DNA of 64,000 nt from Lachnospiraceae bacterium (GTDB taxonomy: Bacteria > Bacillota > Clostridia > Lachnospirales > Lachnospiraceae), in contig CAJTDD010000002.1 of the NCBI GenBank assembly GCA_910574885.1, forward strand, positions 124,001 through 188,000. The letters are read 5' to 3'. Both the position numbers and the translations under genes were made by a program. Positions 25,268-33,213 of the stretch are shown here, piece by piece. Under the pieces are notes generated by a model. The model ran no database searches, was not told the DNA's origin, and was given only the letters and a program-made list of their open reading frames with translations. Numbering within the stretch: position 1 is the stretch's first letter; each line of letters begins with the position of its first letter.

Positions 25268-26839
25268 TCACGCCCTCAGCCGGAACGTCTTAGGCGCCAG
25301 CTTATAGACCAGCACACATGCTATCATACAATAAGCGACACAGAAGACGACCGTCCCCATCCCAAACACAAGCGTCGGCACATCCATCCGCATCACGCCA
25401 TAGCAAACAAAATACGTCCCCGTCACCACCACCCGGTACGTCCCGCTCTTAATCTCTGTCCCCGCGTTATATGGCTGCAAGAGATAATATATCGTCAGAT
25501 AATGTACAGAAAAGAACATACTGATACACAAAATCGAAATAACCAACACCACATAATCCAGAGGTTCCTTCGTCCCGCCCGACAGGTATAAAAGCAAATC
25601 CAGCCCCGCCCCAATCACCGCCGCCGGAAGCAGGTTGACCTTCATTATCTCCCTGAGCCGAATCTTGAACAGCCTGAGAATGCACTCCGGCCGTTTATAA
25701 AAGGAATAAGTCAGAAGGCTATGGTCGCAGTTCATGAACAGCACATTGGTAAAGCCTGTTCCCCGGTTGACAAAATACATGATGAACACAAAATACGGCA
25801 GGTTTCTCAGCACAAAATGATTCACAATTTCTTTCCATTCCGGCAAGAAATGGATTCCCATCACCACGATACACACAATTCCAAGACAGATTCCCGCAAT
25901 CCGCTTCGAGGATTTCCAGAGTATTTTCTGGTGACGGCGGATGAAAATCTCATTCAGATACTCGAACCCTTTCCGGCTGCTGCCACCCTCACCGTCAATC
26001 TGTATCACCTTCTCGCTCTGCCGCTTTACCGACTGTCTTGCCTCCTCCATCTGAACCATATGCCGCGTAAGAATCTGCCGGTAGACCTCCCAGTACTCCT
26101 GAAACCTCCATATCTTCCTTACAGATAACGCCCCAAGCAGAATCCAGCATGCTAACACGCACACACTTGCCGTCTCCGGGATTTCCCACCCCATAACTGG
26201 CAGTCCATACGCCGCCGCAAGCGCAAGCGCTATCAAAATCCACCCGATTACGCCTACCTCATTCTCATTTACCGCAACTTTTGTGCGCTCATAATCCCAC
26301 AAAGAATATGCAACCACAGTCATTTTCACGCCCGCCGCGGCAAACGGCAGCATCAGGCATTGCCACACAGTCAGCCCATGCATACGCCCAAAGAGCAGGC
26401 CGAAAATCAAGTATCCTGCCAATATCTTCAACATTTCATACGCATATGTGGTCAGTGCATACTCCTTGGCATCCATCCCCAGGAGAATCAACCCATAGTA
26501 TTTGTCCTTCGTAGGATTGAAAATATACGTATTCAGCCACGCGCCAATCAGCGTCAGCAGCACAAAGATATGCAGAAAGACTGCGCTTTGTGCTTCCGTT
26601 CTATATAGGGAAACCTCCAATGTAATCATCAGCAGGAAATAGAGGAACTTCCCCAGAAATGCCTTGATAAATTCCCATATCCCGGACAGGATATTGGCAA
26701 ATATTTTAAGATCAGGGTCACAGTATAATTCCTGCGGAAGTATTCTTTTAATCAGAGGGATCTGTTTCAGAGAATAAAGAATCGTGTTGACACGATATGT
26801 ATTCTTTAGGGAAAATGCTATTTTAAACGTTTTGTTCAT
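25268..26839 (-). CDS. Large ABC transporter permease subunit
   Basis: The 523-residue protein has about ten to twelve hydrophobic segments and no soluble domain, beginning MNKTFKIAFSLKNTYRVN. It does not match a permease family closely enough to name by eye. The ATPase gene lies 75 bp upstream on the same strand, and permeases of this size pair with single ATPases in export or immunity systems of Firmicutes. Export or protection against a peptide is inferred from the Agr-like system downstream. Confidence 0.65.
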   Translation of the reverse strand: MNKTFKIAFSLKNTYRVNTILYSLKQIPLIKRILPQELYCDPDLKIFANILSGIWEFIKAFLGKFLYFLLMITLEVSLYRTEAQSAVFLHIFVLLTLIGAWLNTYIFNPTKDKYYGLILLGMDAKEYALTTYAYEMLKILAGYLIFGLLFGRMHGLTVWQCLMLPFAAAGVKMTVVAYSLWDYERTKVAVNENEVGVIGWILIALALAAAYGLPVMGWEIPETASVCVLACWILLGALSVRKIWRFQEYWEVYRQILTRHMVQMEEARQSVKRQSEKVIQIDGEGGSSRKGFEYLNEIFIRRHQKILWKSSKRIAGICLGIVCIVVMGIHFLPEWKEIVNHFVLRNLPYFVFIMYFVNRGTGFTNVLFMNCDHSLLTYSFYKRPECILRLFKIRLREIMKVNLLPAAVIGAGLDLLLYLSGGTKEPLDYVVLVISILCISMFFSVHYLTIYYLLQPYNAGTEIKSGTYRVVVTGTYFVCYGVMRMDVPTLVFGMGTVVFCVAYCMIACVLVYKLAPKTFRLRA

Positions 26840-26914
26840 GCTTCATCTCCTCGTATTGACTCATTTCCAATGCAAATATGTCATCGCTTTCTGCAATGAA
26901 TTTTCAAACACGCT

Positions 26915-27607
26915 CTAAGCCAGCGCCGACAGGATCTTCTCCTTAAATTCCTGGCTGTTAAGATTAGACTTATCCACACGCTCCAGCGCTCCATGGTTCA
27001 GAAGTACGATTTCATCACAGAGATCCAGCGCAAGATCCATAATATGGGTGGAAAAAATGATAATCCTCCCTTCTTTCAGCCCGCGGAGAAGCTGTTTCAT
27101 CTCTTCCGCCACCACCACGTCTAAAGAAGTCAGCGGTTCGTCCAGAAGCAGGACATTCGGTCTTGCGATGATATTTACCAGCATCTGCATCTTATTCTTC
27201 ATTCCATGGGAATAATCCTTCAGCAGCTTATCCCTGTCCTCCCGGGAAATGCCGATGTAGTCAAAATATGTGTCCAATCCCTGAATATCCGGAATCTTAT
27301 CCTCATGGATGTCTATGAAAAATTTAAGGAACTCCCTCCCTGTGAGGAACTCCGGCACAGTGGGCGTGGACAGAACGTAACCGATATCCTCCGCAGCAAC
27401 GCTGCGCCTCTGTCCGTCAATTTCCAGACAAAACTCTCCTCCATCAGCCTTCATATCCCGGTTCAGACAGTTGAATAACGTGGTCTTGCCAGCCCCGTTG
27501 CGTCCCAGAAGACCGTAAATCTTGCCGCTCTCAAACGTAAAATCAATGTCGCATAATACTTTCTTCTTTTCAAAATGTTTCGATAAATGTTCGATAATAA
27601 ACCTCAT
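26915..27607 (-). CDS. ABC transporter ATP-binding protein
   Basis: The 230-residue ATPase has Walker A (GLLGRNGAGKTTLFNCL), a signature loop in the form DYSHGMKNKMQML, Walker B (VLLLDEPLTSLD) and the switch histidine (FSTHIMD). It drives the permease encoded downstream. ATG 27607 (MRFIIEHLSKHF) has GTAGGA upstream; frames further upstream run into the 64-bp repeat. It is the first gene of the five-gene ABC/kinase/CPBP/LytTR operon. Confidence 0.9.
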   Translation of the reverse strand: MRFIIEHLSKHFEKKKVLCDIDFTFESGKIYGLLGRNGAGKTTLFNCLNRDMKADGGEFCLEIDGQRRSVAAEDIGYVLSTPTVPEFLTGREFLKFFIDIHEDKIPDIQGLDTYFDYIGISREDRDKLLKDYSHGMKNKMQMLVNIIARPNVLLLDEPLTSLDVVVAEEMKQLLRGLKEGRIIIFSTHIMDLALDLCDEIVLLNHGALERVDKSNLNSQEFKEKILSALA

Positions 27608-27630
27608 ATGCATTCCTACTTTCTTGTACA

Positions 27631-27758
27631 TTAATGGACGAAGTCCACCCGCCCCGCATGGGGCATGTATTACGGGATGCCCTTTGGGTATACCTTAATG
27701 GACGAAGTCCACCCGCCCCGCATGGGGCAGGTATTACGGGATGCCCTTTGGGTATAGC
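27631..27758 (-). repeat. Two tandem copies of the dispersed 64-bp repeat
   Basis: Units at 27631-27694 and 27695-27758 are nearly identical and begin TTAATGGACGAAGTCCACCC. They are inverted relative to the copy at 21111-21173, so VanZ and the five-gene operon lie between inverted repeats. The promoter of that operon must lie within or beyond these units. Confidence 0.9.
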
Positions 27759-27925
27759 TTGTGGGGGCGCCGTCACGTTGTATTGAATATATATAATAAT
27801 TATTATTATATATATTTCACTCGTAAATGTCATCCCTTAATATTTTACTATATTACAGATGCAGAAGACTTATGAACGAATATCCTGTGGAGTTTCGCCA
27901 GATATAATGCAGACAGCACACTAGG

Positions 27926-28003
27926 TATTTAGATATTTTTCTAAATAGTTGTTGTAACTTCGCCCTATCCGTGCTATTATCTATTTAGAAATATTTCTAA
28001 ATA
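27926..28003 (+). promoter_or_regulatory. SdpR promoter between two 22-bp ArsR-type operators
   Basis: A perfect palindrome at 27982-28003 (TATTTAGAAAT and its reverse complement) and a near-perfect one at 27926-27947 flank the promoter TTGTAA (27952-27957), 17 bp, TATTAT (27975-27980). One operator abuts the -35 box and the other the start of transcription. This is a typical autorepression arrangement for an ArsR/SdpR protein. Confidence 0.8.
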
Positions 28004-28047
28004 CTTACTTATTTTCAAACTTGAACTAAAGACAGGAGGGATGCTCA

Positions 28048-28320
28048 TTGAGTTTCGGCCAGACATTCAAAGCATTGTCAGACCCCGTCCGGCGTGAGAT
28101 ACTCACTCTGCTGAAATCCGGACGCATGTCAGCCGGAGAGATTGGGAGTCATTTTGACATGACGGGCGCCACTATCTCCTACCACCTGAGTATTTTGAAA
28201 AAAGCAGATTTGGTTCATGAATCAAAGTATAAGAACTTTGTATACTATGAACTGAATACTTCCGTAGTAGAAGAGTTAATGGCATGGCTTTCTAATTTAA
28301 AAGGAGGAAACGAATCATGA
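28048..28320 (+). CDS. sdpR: ArsR/SdpR-family autorepressor
   Basis: The 90-residue winged-helix protein has FKALSDPVRREILTLLKSG, GEIGSHFDMTGATISYHLSILKKADLV and a wing region, the signature of ArsR-type repressors and especially SdpR. It starts at TTG 28048 with GGAGGG 7 nt upstream. It lacks metal-binding cysteines, as expected of SdpR. In Bacillus, SdpR represses its own operon and is sequestered at the membrane by SdpI. The SdpI-like gene overlaps its end, and two operators precede it. Confidence 0.88.
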   Translation: MSFGQTFKALSDPVRREILTLLKSGRMSAGEIGSHFDMTGATISYHLSILKKADLVHESKYKNFVYYELNTSVVEELMAWLSNLKGGNES

Positions 28321-29018
28321 ATAAAAAAGACGGATTCTATATTGACCAGGAGCATCAATCTATGCTCAGAAAGCATCGGGTACTCATTATCATCACTAGC
28401 CTAATCACCTTACTCCCCATACTGGTTGGTATTTTATGCTGGAACCGCCTGCCGGATACCATCGCGACACATTTTGCCTCCGACGGGACGCCCAACGGCT
28501 TTAGCTCTAAGACCTTTACAGTTTTGGGCATTCCTGCTTTTATATTTGCAGCCCACATCTTATGTGCGTTTTGTACGGCAATCGACCCGAAGCATAAGAA
28601 CATAAGCCCGAAAATGTACCGGCTGATTCTCTTGATTTGCCCAATCTGCTCCATCGTGTGCGGTGCTGCAATCTATGGTTACGCCCTGAGCCTTTCCATG
28701 GCGGACTGGCTGAATTCTACATTTTTTATGAATCTGCTGATGGGGATTATCTTTTTCCTGATTGGAAATTACCTGCCTAAGTGCCACCAGAATTATACGG
28801 TGGGCATTAAGCTTCCATGGACTCTGGCAGACGAGGGCAACTGGACTCTCACCCACAGATTTGCAGGAAGGCTGTATGCCATTGCAGGCATTCTGTGTAT
28901 TGTCAATGCATTTCTCAGGTTGAAATGGGTGTTGCCGGCAGTGCTGGCTGCTATCTTATTCCTGCCTGCTGTTTACTCGCTGTCAATTTATCTGAGAAGC
29001 AGAAAAGATGCAGAATAA
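28317..29018 (+). CDS. sdpI: SdpI-family immunity membrane protein
   Basis: The 233-residue protein has six hydrophobic segments and SdpI features: WNRLPDTIATHFASDGTPNGF (the DUF1648-type head) and PKCHQNYTVGIKLPWTLADEGNWTLTHRFAGRLY near the C-terminal half. SdpI protects Bacillus from the SdpC toxin and acts as its sensor. It overlaps sdpR by ATGA. No sdpABC toxin genes are seen, so this is a solitary regulator/immunity pair, as is common in other Firmicutes. Confidence 0.88.
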   Translation: MNKKDGFYIDQEHQSMLRKHRVLIIITSLITLLPILVGILCWNRLPDTIATHFASDGTPNGFSSKTFTVLGIPAFIFAAHILCAFCTAIDPKHKNISPKMYRLILLICPICSIVCGAAIYGYALSLSMADWLNSTFFMNLLMGIIFFLIGNYLPKCHQNYTVGIKLPWTLADEGNWTLTHRFAGRLYAIAGILCIVNAFLRLKWVLPAVLAAILFLPAVYSLSIYLRSRKDAE

Positions 29019-29186
29019 GGACAGAATCAAGACCATTATATCTAACATAAGCAGAGAAACAGCGGTCATGCCAGAAAGCGTGACCGCTGGAACTAATATG
29101 CTAAATCTATTTACTATCTTTTTATCCTGCGTCTGCCAATAAATATAATCTTCCCATGCATCATCCGACCAGATTTTTTCACTCAT
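28983..29186 (-). pseudogene. Truncated YoeB/Txe-type toxin gene
   Basis: The first 23 residues, KIWSDDAWEDYIYWQTQDKK and neighbours, are the clear start of a YoeB/Txe ribosome-dependent mRNA interferase. The matching sequence then breaks off. The frame continues through the hairpin at 29059-29088 into unrelated hydrophobic sequence antisense to the end of sdpI. The family's catalytic C-terminal half (Arg, His and Tyr residues) is absent, so the product cannot be a toxin. The start overlaps the antitoxin stop, as in intact pairs. Confidence 0.75.
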
Positions 29187-29448
29187 CCTCCACCTCAATC
29201 AATTCATGAACCGTCCCTTTTCCTTCCCGTAGTTCCTGTACTGACTTTTTTACGTAAGCAATATTAGCTTCCGCGAAAAACGGGTCAGGTGACTGCGTAA
29301 TTTCAAATGGAATCCTATTTTCGCGCAGAACTGCCTTCACAAATAAATTAATCGCAGTCGAAGTATTTAATCCTACATTGGAACAAAATGCGTCAAAACT
29401 GATTTTATCTTCCTCATTTACCCGGGCAGTCAAAGTTGCTAATGCCAT
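29179..29448 (-). CDS. RelB/DinJ-type antitoxin
   Basis: The 89-residue protein begins MALATLTARVNEEDKISFDAF and continues GLNTSTAINLFVKAVLRENRIPFEI, the ribbon-helix-helix DNA-binding part of RelB/DinJ antitoxins. The C-terminal part (SVQELREGKGTVHELIEV) would wrap the toxin. It normally represses its own operon with the toxin. Here the toxin gene is truncated to its first few dozen codons, so this is an orphan antitoxin that may still neutralise related toxins. Confidence 0.88.
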   Translation of the reverse strand: MALATLTARVNEEDKISFDAFCSNVGLNTSTAINLFVKAVLRENRIPFEITQSPDPFFAEANIAYVKKSVQELREGKGTVHELIEVEDE

Positions 29449-29541
29449 AAATAATCTCCCCTTTCGTTCGCTATTTTACATTTATAATATCACTATTGTA
29501 CGCTAAAAGCAAATATTTGTATTACAAAAACATCATCTTTC

Positions 29542-31884
29542 TTACTCTCCTGCAAGCAGCTCCTTCGGCGTAATCTTCTTTATCTTCACAGACAACAGAC
29601 AAGCAATCCCGAACGACGCCAGTATCATCCCAATTCCCGCCAGTATATTATAGCCCACAGGAACGGTAAACGTACACTTCACAATCCCTAAATCCTCTAA
29701 AAAAACAGCCATCATCGGATTAATAATAAAGCTGCAAACGGTCAGTCCCACTGCAGTTGAAAGAACCACTGCCGGCATAAAGGAAAGAGCCGTCTGCAAG
29801 ATCAACTGCCCCGTCGTGAAACCAAGGGATTTCAGAATCCCGTAGTCACGCTTCTTATTGCTGACAATCGTCCGCACCAGAAGATACAGCACGAACGTAA
29901 TCACGACCACGCTCAGCACGAGAACGGCAAAGACAATCATCTTCATCAGTGCGACATAGACCGAAACCCCGCTTCCCACCGTTGAATCTATATCAATCGT
30001 CGCGTTCACTTGTCCCTCGAATCGTTCTTCCATTTCCGTATTGAACTTCCCGATATCCGTATCCTCTGTAAGGTTCAGATAATAGCTGGTATTATGCAGT
30101 TCCCCCATTCGTTCGTAGCCCTCTCTTGTAAGGAGGCAGTCTTTCCCGAGGTTATTGGTAATCTGCACAAATCCCGATATAATATACCCGCCCCGTTTGC
30201 CGTCTGCCGTAAGTTCAATCTCGTCCCCTATCTCAAGTTCCATTTCTTTGGCATATTTTGCAGCAATCGCCATCTCGTTGTCATACTTTGGGAATCTTCC
30301 TTCCACCATCACATCTTGGTTATTCACTTTAGAGAAATCGTCTGTGACCGTCACCATCAGCACATCGCCGCCCACATGGAGCATCTGGATGCTGTTGTAC
30401 AGATACACCTTCTCCACTCGTTCATCCCCATTCATTTTTTCCAGGAATTCATCCTCGGCATCTGTTTCTATATTAATACAACTATCTGCCATTTCCCCAA
30501 CGATCATATTCAAGAACGGCGTCATGTCTGCAATCATATTTTCAATCATGCACCCGGAAAATACCGCTACAAGGGACAGCACCAGCATGGTAATGCATAC
30601 TGTCACATTATGCTTTATGCCGGAAAGTGTGGTTTTGAGCGCCAGTGCCAGATTAAGGCTTACCCGCGTCTTTTCAAGCGGCACATGGTTCCTCTTGAAT
30701 GTATGAGTCTTGATACCCTGCCTAAGTGCGACGATCGGCTCCACCTTCCTGATTCTGCGCGAGGACATCCATACCACAACTGAAACCGTCCCGCAAAGAA
30801 TCGCAAGCGTCAGGATAAATGGGATTGGCAAAAATCGAACCTTATAAGGAATGCCCGTCTGCAGCACCATCATTTCATTGATATATGGAAACAAGACGTA
30901 AGACAGACCTGCGCCCACAAAAGCAACTGCCAGAGAAATCCCTGTGAACTGCCAAAGAAGCGTACAGACGAGCTGCCCGCTGGTGTAACCCACTGCTTTA
31001 AGCGCTCCTAAATTCTTCATGTTTTCCTGAATGTAATTGATGATATTGGACGCAATCACAACAAGGGCAATCAGTAGTATCAGGAATGCCATAGCGCTCA
31101 TGACCCCGGAACAGATCATCTGGGAAATGTAACGGGAACGGGATACCATGTCATAGGTATTGCTTACGGTGCGGGCGGCGGCAAAATGTGAGGATGCGGC
31201 ATCTTTGAGCATTGCATCGTAATCTTCACTTTCCGATTTGTCCTCAAGCCGTATAGAACACAGGGTAGCCTCCGGCGCATATCCTGCGTCTTTAAGCTCC
31301 TGATAACAGTCTTTTGTCAGAAGAATCCCGCACATTCCGCAATTGTGGGAGCCGGTCATGGCGCTGTTGAAAAAACCGCATACGGTATAAGACATTTTCT
31401 GGCTGCCGATTGAAATCTCTATGGTCTTCCCAATCTCAATGTCGTCTGATTTGTACAGGTTCGGCATATAGACGCCGCTTGTATAGTCACTGTCCTCGGT
31501 AATCTCGATTTTCCCCACCGGACGTGTCAGGGCTGATTCCTTCTCCATGAAAATAAGTTCTGAGTTCATTTCACCGCCGTTATACTCGAAAATTCCTACC
31601 ATATGCATGACAGAATCCATAAAAAATTCTGCTGTACGGTCATCCCCCTCAATCGTATCCTTTAGGAAATCCTTTACTTCGCTGCTGACACCGTCTATGG
31701 CGAATGTGACATGCTCCGCATTCAGCCGCTCGTGGCATCTATCGAAATTCTGCCGATAATCCATTGCAAGCGCAAGCCACAGATTCAGCATGAGAGCCGC
31801 AAGGAAGATAAGCACAATAATCGCTATGGTCTGTCCCTTTGCCTTTCGTAGATTAGAGCGTACAAGAAGAAAACTTTTTCCCAT
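29542..31884 (-). CDS. FtsX-type ABC transporter permease
   Basis: The 780-residue protein has two FtsX/MacB permease modules: a first span near the N-terminus, a large extracellular domain, three spans (about 260-370), a second span and extracellular domain, and three C-terminal spans (KLMIVFAVLVLSVVV-like segment and later). Such duplicated FtsX permeases work with a LolD-like ATPase and move or sense antimicrobial peptides. ATG 31884 follows GGGGTGG; a GTG 9 bp upstream is the alternative. It overlaps closely with the ATPase gene, and a two-component system lies upstream. Confidence 0.9.
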   Translation of the reverse strand: MGKSFLLVRSNLRKAKGQTIAIIVLIFLAALMLNLWLALAMDYRQNFDRCHERLNAEHVTFAIDGVSSEVKDFLKDTIEGDDRTAEFFMDSVMHMVGIFEYNGGEMNSELIFMEKESALTRPVGKIEITEDSDYTSGVYMPNLYKSDDIEIGKTIEISIGSQKMSYTVCGFFNSAMTGSHNCGMCGILLTKDCYQELKDAGYAPEATLCSIRLEDKSESEDYDAMLKDAASSHFAAARTVSNTYDMVSRSRYISQMICSGVMSAMAFLILLIALVVIASNIINYIQENMKNLGALKAVGYTSGQLVCTLLWQFTGISLAVAFVGAGLSYVLFPYINEMMVLQTGIPYKVRFLPIPFILTLAILCGTVSVVVWMSSRRIRKVEPIVALRQGIKTHTFKRNHVPLEKTRVSLNLALALKTTLSGIKHNVTVCITMLVLSLVAVFSGCMIENMIADMTPFLNMIVGEMADSCINIETDAEDEFLEKMNGDERVEKVYLYNSIQMLHVGGDVLMVTVTDDFSKVNNQDVMVEGRFPKYDNEMAIAAKYAKEMELEIGDEIELTADGKRGGYIISGFVQITNNLGKDCLLTREGYERMGELHNTSYYLNLTEDTDIGKFNTEMEERFEGQVNATIDIDSTVGSGVSVYVALMKMIVFAVLVLSVVVITFVLYLLVRTIVSNKKRDYGILKSLGFTTGQLILQTALSFMPAVVLSTAVGLTVCSFIINPMMAVFLEDLGIVKCTFTVPVGYNILAGIGMILASFGIACLLSVKIKKITPKELLAGE

Positions 31885-31886
31885 TT

Positions 31887-32681
31887 CTACCACCCCATTT
31901 CCGCAAGGAATGCGGCAAGTTTTTCCTGCCTGTCGGCATCTTCCGCTAAACCATTCCCAGAGGGCATCCCGTCATTCGTGCCTCTATATTTCCCCAGATT
32001 ACACTCTCCCAGAATCACGCCGTCCTTTAAGTACAGGATACGGTTGCCACGTCTTGCAGAGCGCATATCGTGCGTCACCATGACGATGCTCTGTCCCATC
32101 TCATTGAACCGGGTCAGCGTATTCAGCACGTCCAGCCCAGTCTTGGAGTTAAGGGCGCCTGTAGGCTCGTCGGCAAACAGGATTTCCGGGCTGTTGATTA
32201 ACGCCCGTACCATTCCCGCCCGCTGCGCTTCCCCGCCCGAAATCTGCGAAGGAAACTTCTTTTGTGTCTCTTCGGAAATGTCTACGGCGGCAAATAATTC
32301 TTTTGCCTTTGCATAGATTGCTTTCTTGTCTTTGCTGACAAGCAGCCCTGCGGACATGACATTATCCATCACAGACATTCCGTCAATCAGGTAAATCTGC
32401 TGGAATACAAATCCACAGTGAGCGCGCCGGAATACGGCGAGTTCGTCCTGATTCAGATTCGATATAACCTTCTCCCCAAAGGTAATCGTACCAAGGGTCG
32501 GCGTGTCCATTCCTGACAGCGCGTACAGAAGCGTTGATTTCCCCGCCCCACTCGCGCCCATGATTACGGTAAAATCACCCTGATACAGTTCAAGGTCAAT
32601 ATTTTTCAGAACGTGCTGGAGATTGCCGCCGCTGGAAAAGGATTTGCTTAGATTCTCTGTTTTCAGTAATATTTTTTTCAT
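31887..32681 (-). CDS. ABC transporter ATP-binding protein (LolD/BceA type)
   Basis: The 264-residue ATPase has Walker A (IMGASGAGKSTLLYAL), Q-loop (VFQQIYLIDGMSVMDN), signature (QISGGEAQRAGMVRAL), Walker B (ILFADEPTGALNSKTG) and the switch histidine (MVTHDMRSAR). These match LolD/MacB/BceA-type ATPases that power FtsX-type permeases. The C-terminal tail of about 35 residues is longer than usual, and its DNA shows a weak likeness to the dispersed 64-bp repeat. It forms an operon with the permease and is probably induced by the OmpR-type system upstream. Confidence 0.92.
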   Translation of the reverse strand: MKKILLKTENLSKSFSSGGNLQHVLKNIDLELYQGDFTVIMGASGAGKSTLLYALSGMDTPTLGTITFGEKVISNLNQDELAVFRRAHCGFVFQQIYLIDGMSVMDNVMSAGLLVSKDKKAIYAKAKELFAAVDISEETQKKFPSQISGGEAQRAGMVRALINSPEILFADEPTGALNSKTGLDVLNTLTRFNEMGQSIVMVTHDMRSARRGNRILYLKDGVILGECNLGKYRGTNDGMPSGNGLAEDADRQEKLAAFLAEMGW

Positions 32682-32823
32682 ATCAAAACTTCCTTTACTA
32701 CACTGACTATTAGTTACACGTTCTATTCTATTGTCCGGATTCTTAGATGTCTTTAGGCAATTCTTAAAGATTCCTTAAATGTCCCAATACCGAAGAAATT
32801 GAAAACCTACCAACTTAAAATAA

Positions 32824-32917
32824 GGCTGTTGCAAAAAGCAAAGATTGCACAATATATAGTGTAAATAGCATTGCAATCACACCATATATTGTACATATCC
32901 TCTATTTTACAACAGCC
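32824..32917. repeat. 94-bp imperfect palindrome in the intergenic region
   Basis: GGCTGTTG (32824-32831) and CAACAGCC (32910-32917) close a long hairpin with a further ACAATATAT/ATATATTGT pairing inside. It sits in a 530-bp gap between the two-component system and the ABC genes it probably controls. It could be a miniature mobile element or a structured leader. Nothing coding is seen. Confidence 0.6.
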
Positions 32918-32943
32918 ACAACAGAGCTACTTTATAACAGAAA

Positions 32944-32974
32944 TTAGAGAGGATACACCTAAGATCCTCTCTAA
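32944..32974. terminator. Terminator-like hairpin
   Basis: TTAGAGAGGAT (32944-32954) and ATCCTCTCTAA (32964-32974) form a perfect 11-bp stem. No long T-run follows on either strand. It lies between the kinase gene and the ABC operon. Confidence 0.5.
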
Positions 32975-33213
32975 ATATCAACAATCAAAACCTTCCTTTA
33001 TAAATGATATTACACCAACGAGAAAATCTCCTTCACTACATACTGTAAGCAAAGACCCTAAAGTATGGTGTAAATTCATTACATAGATGATAACATTTAT
33101 TTCAATCCATGTCAATATTTTTTAATTTGTGTATAGTTCTCAACAATTTTCTGTAATGCAATGTTATATTTGTCATCAATTAAATATGTCCAAATACTGA
33201 TATCTTTTTTCAA

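Noticed and set aside
27786..27816. AT-only near-palindrome (ATATATAATAAT-type)
   Set aside because: The symmetry is imperfect and expected in such AT-rich DNA. It is not near a start codon in a telling position.
31960..31990. Likeness of the end of an ABC ATPase gene to the 64-bp dispersed repeat (ACGGGATGCCCT)
   Set aside because: Only about 20 bp match, within coding sequence. Chance or shared codon use cannot be excluded, so it was not called a repeat copy.
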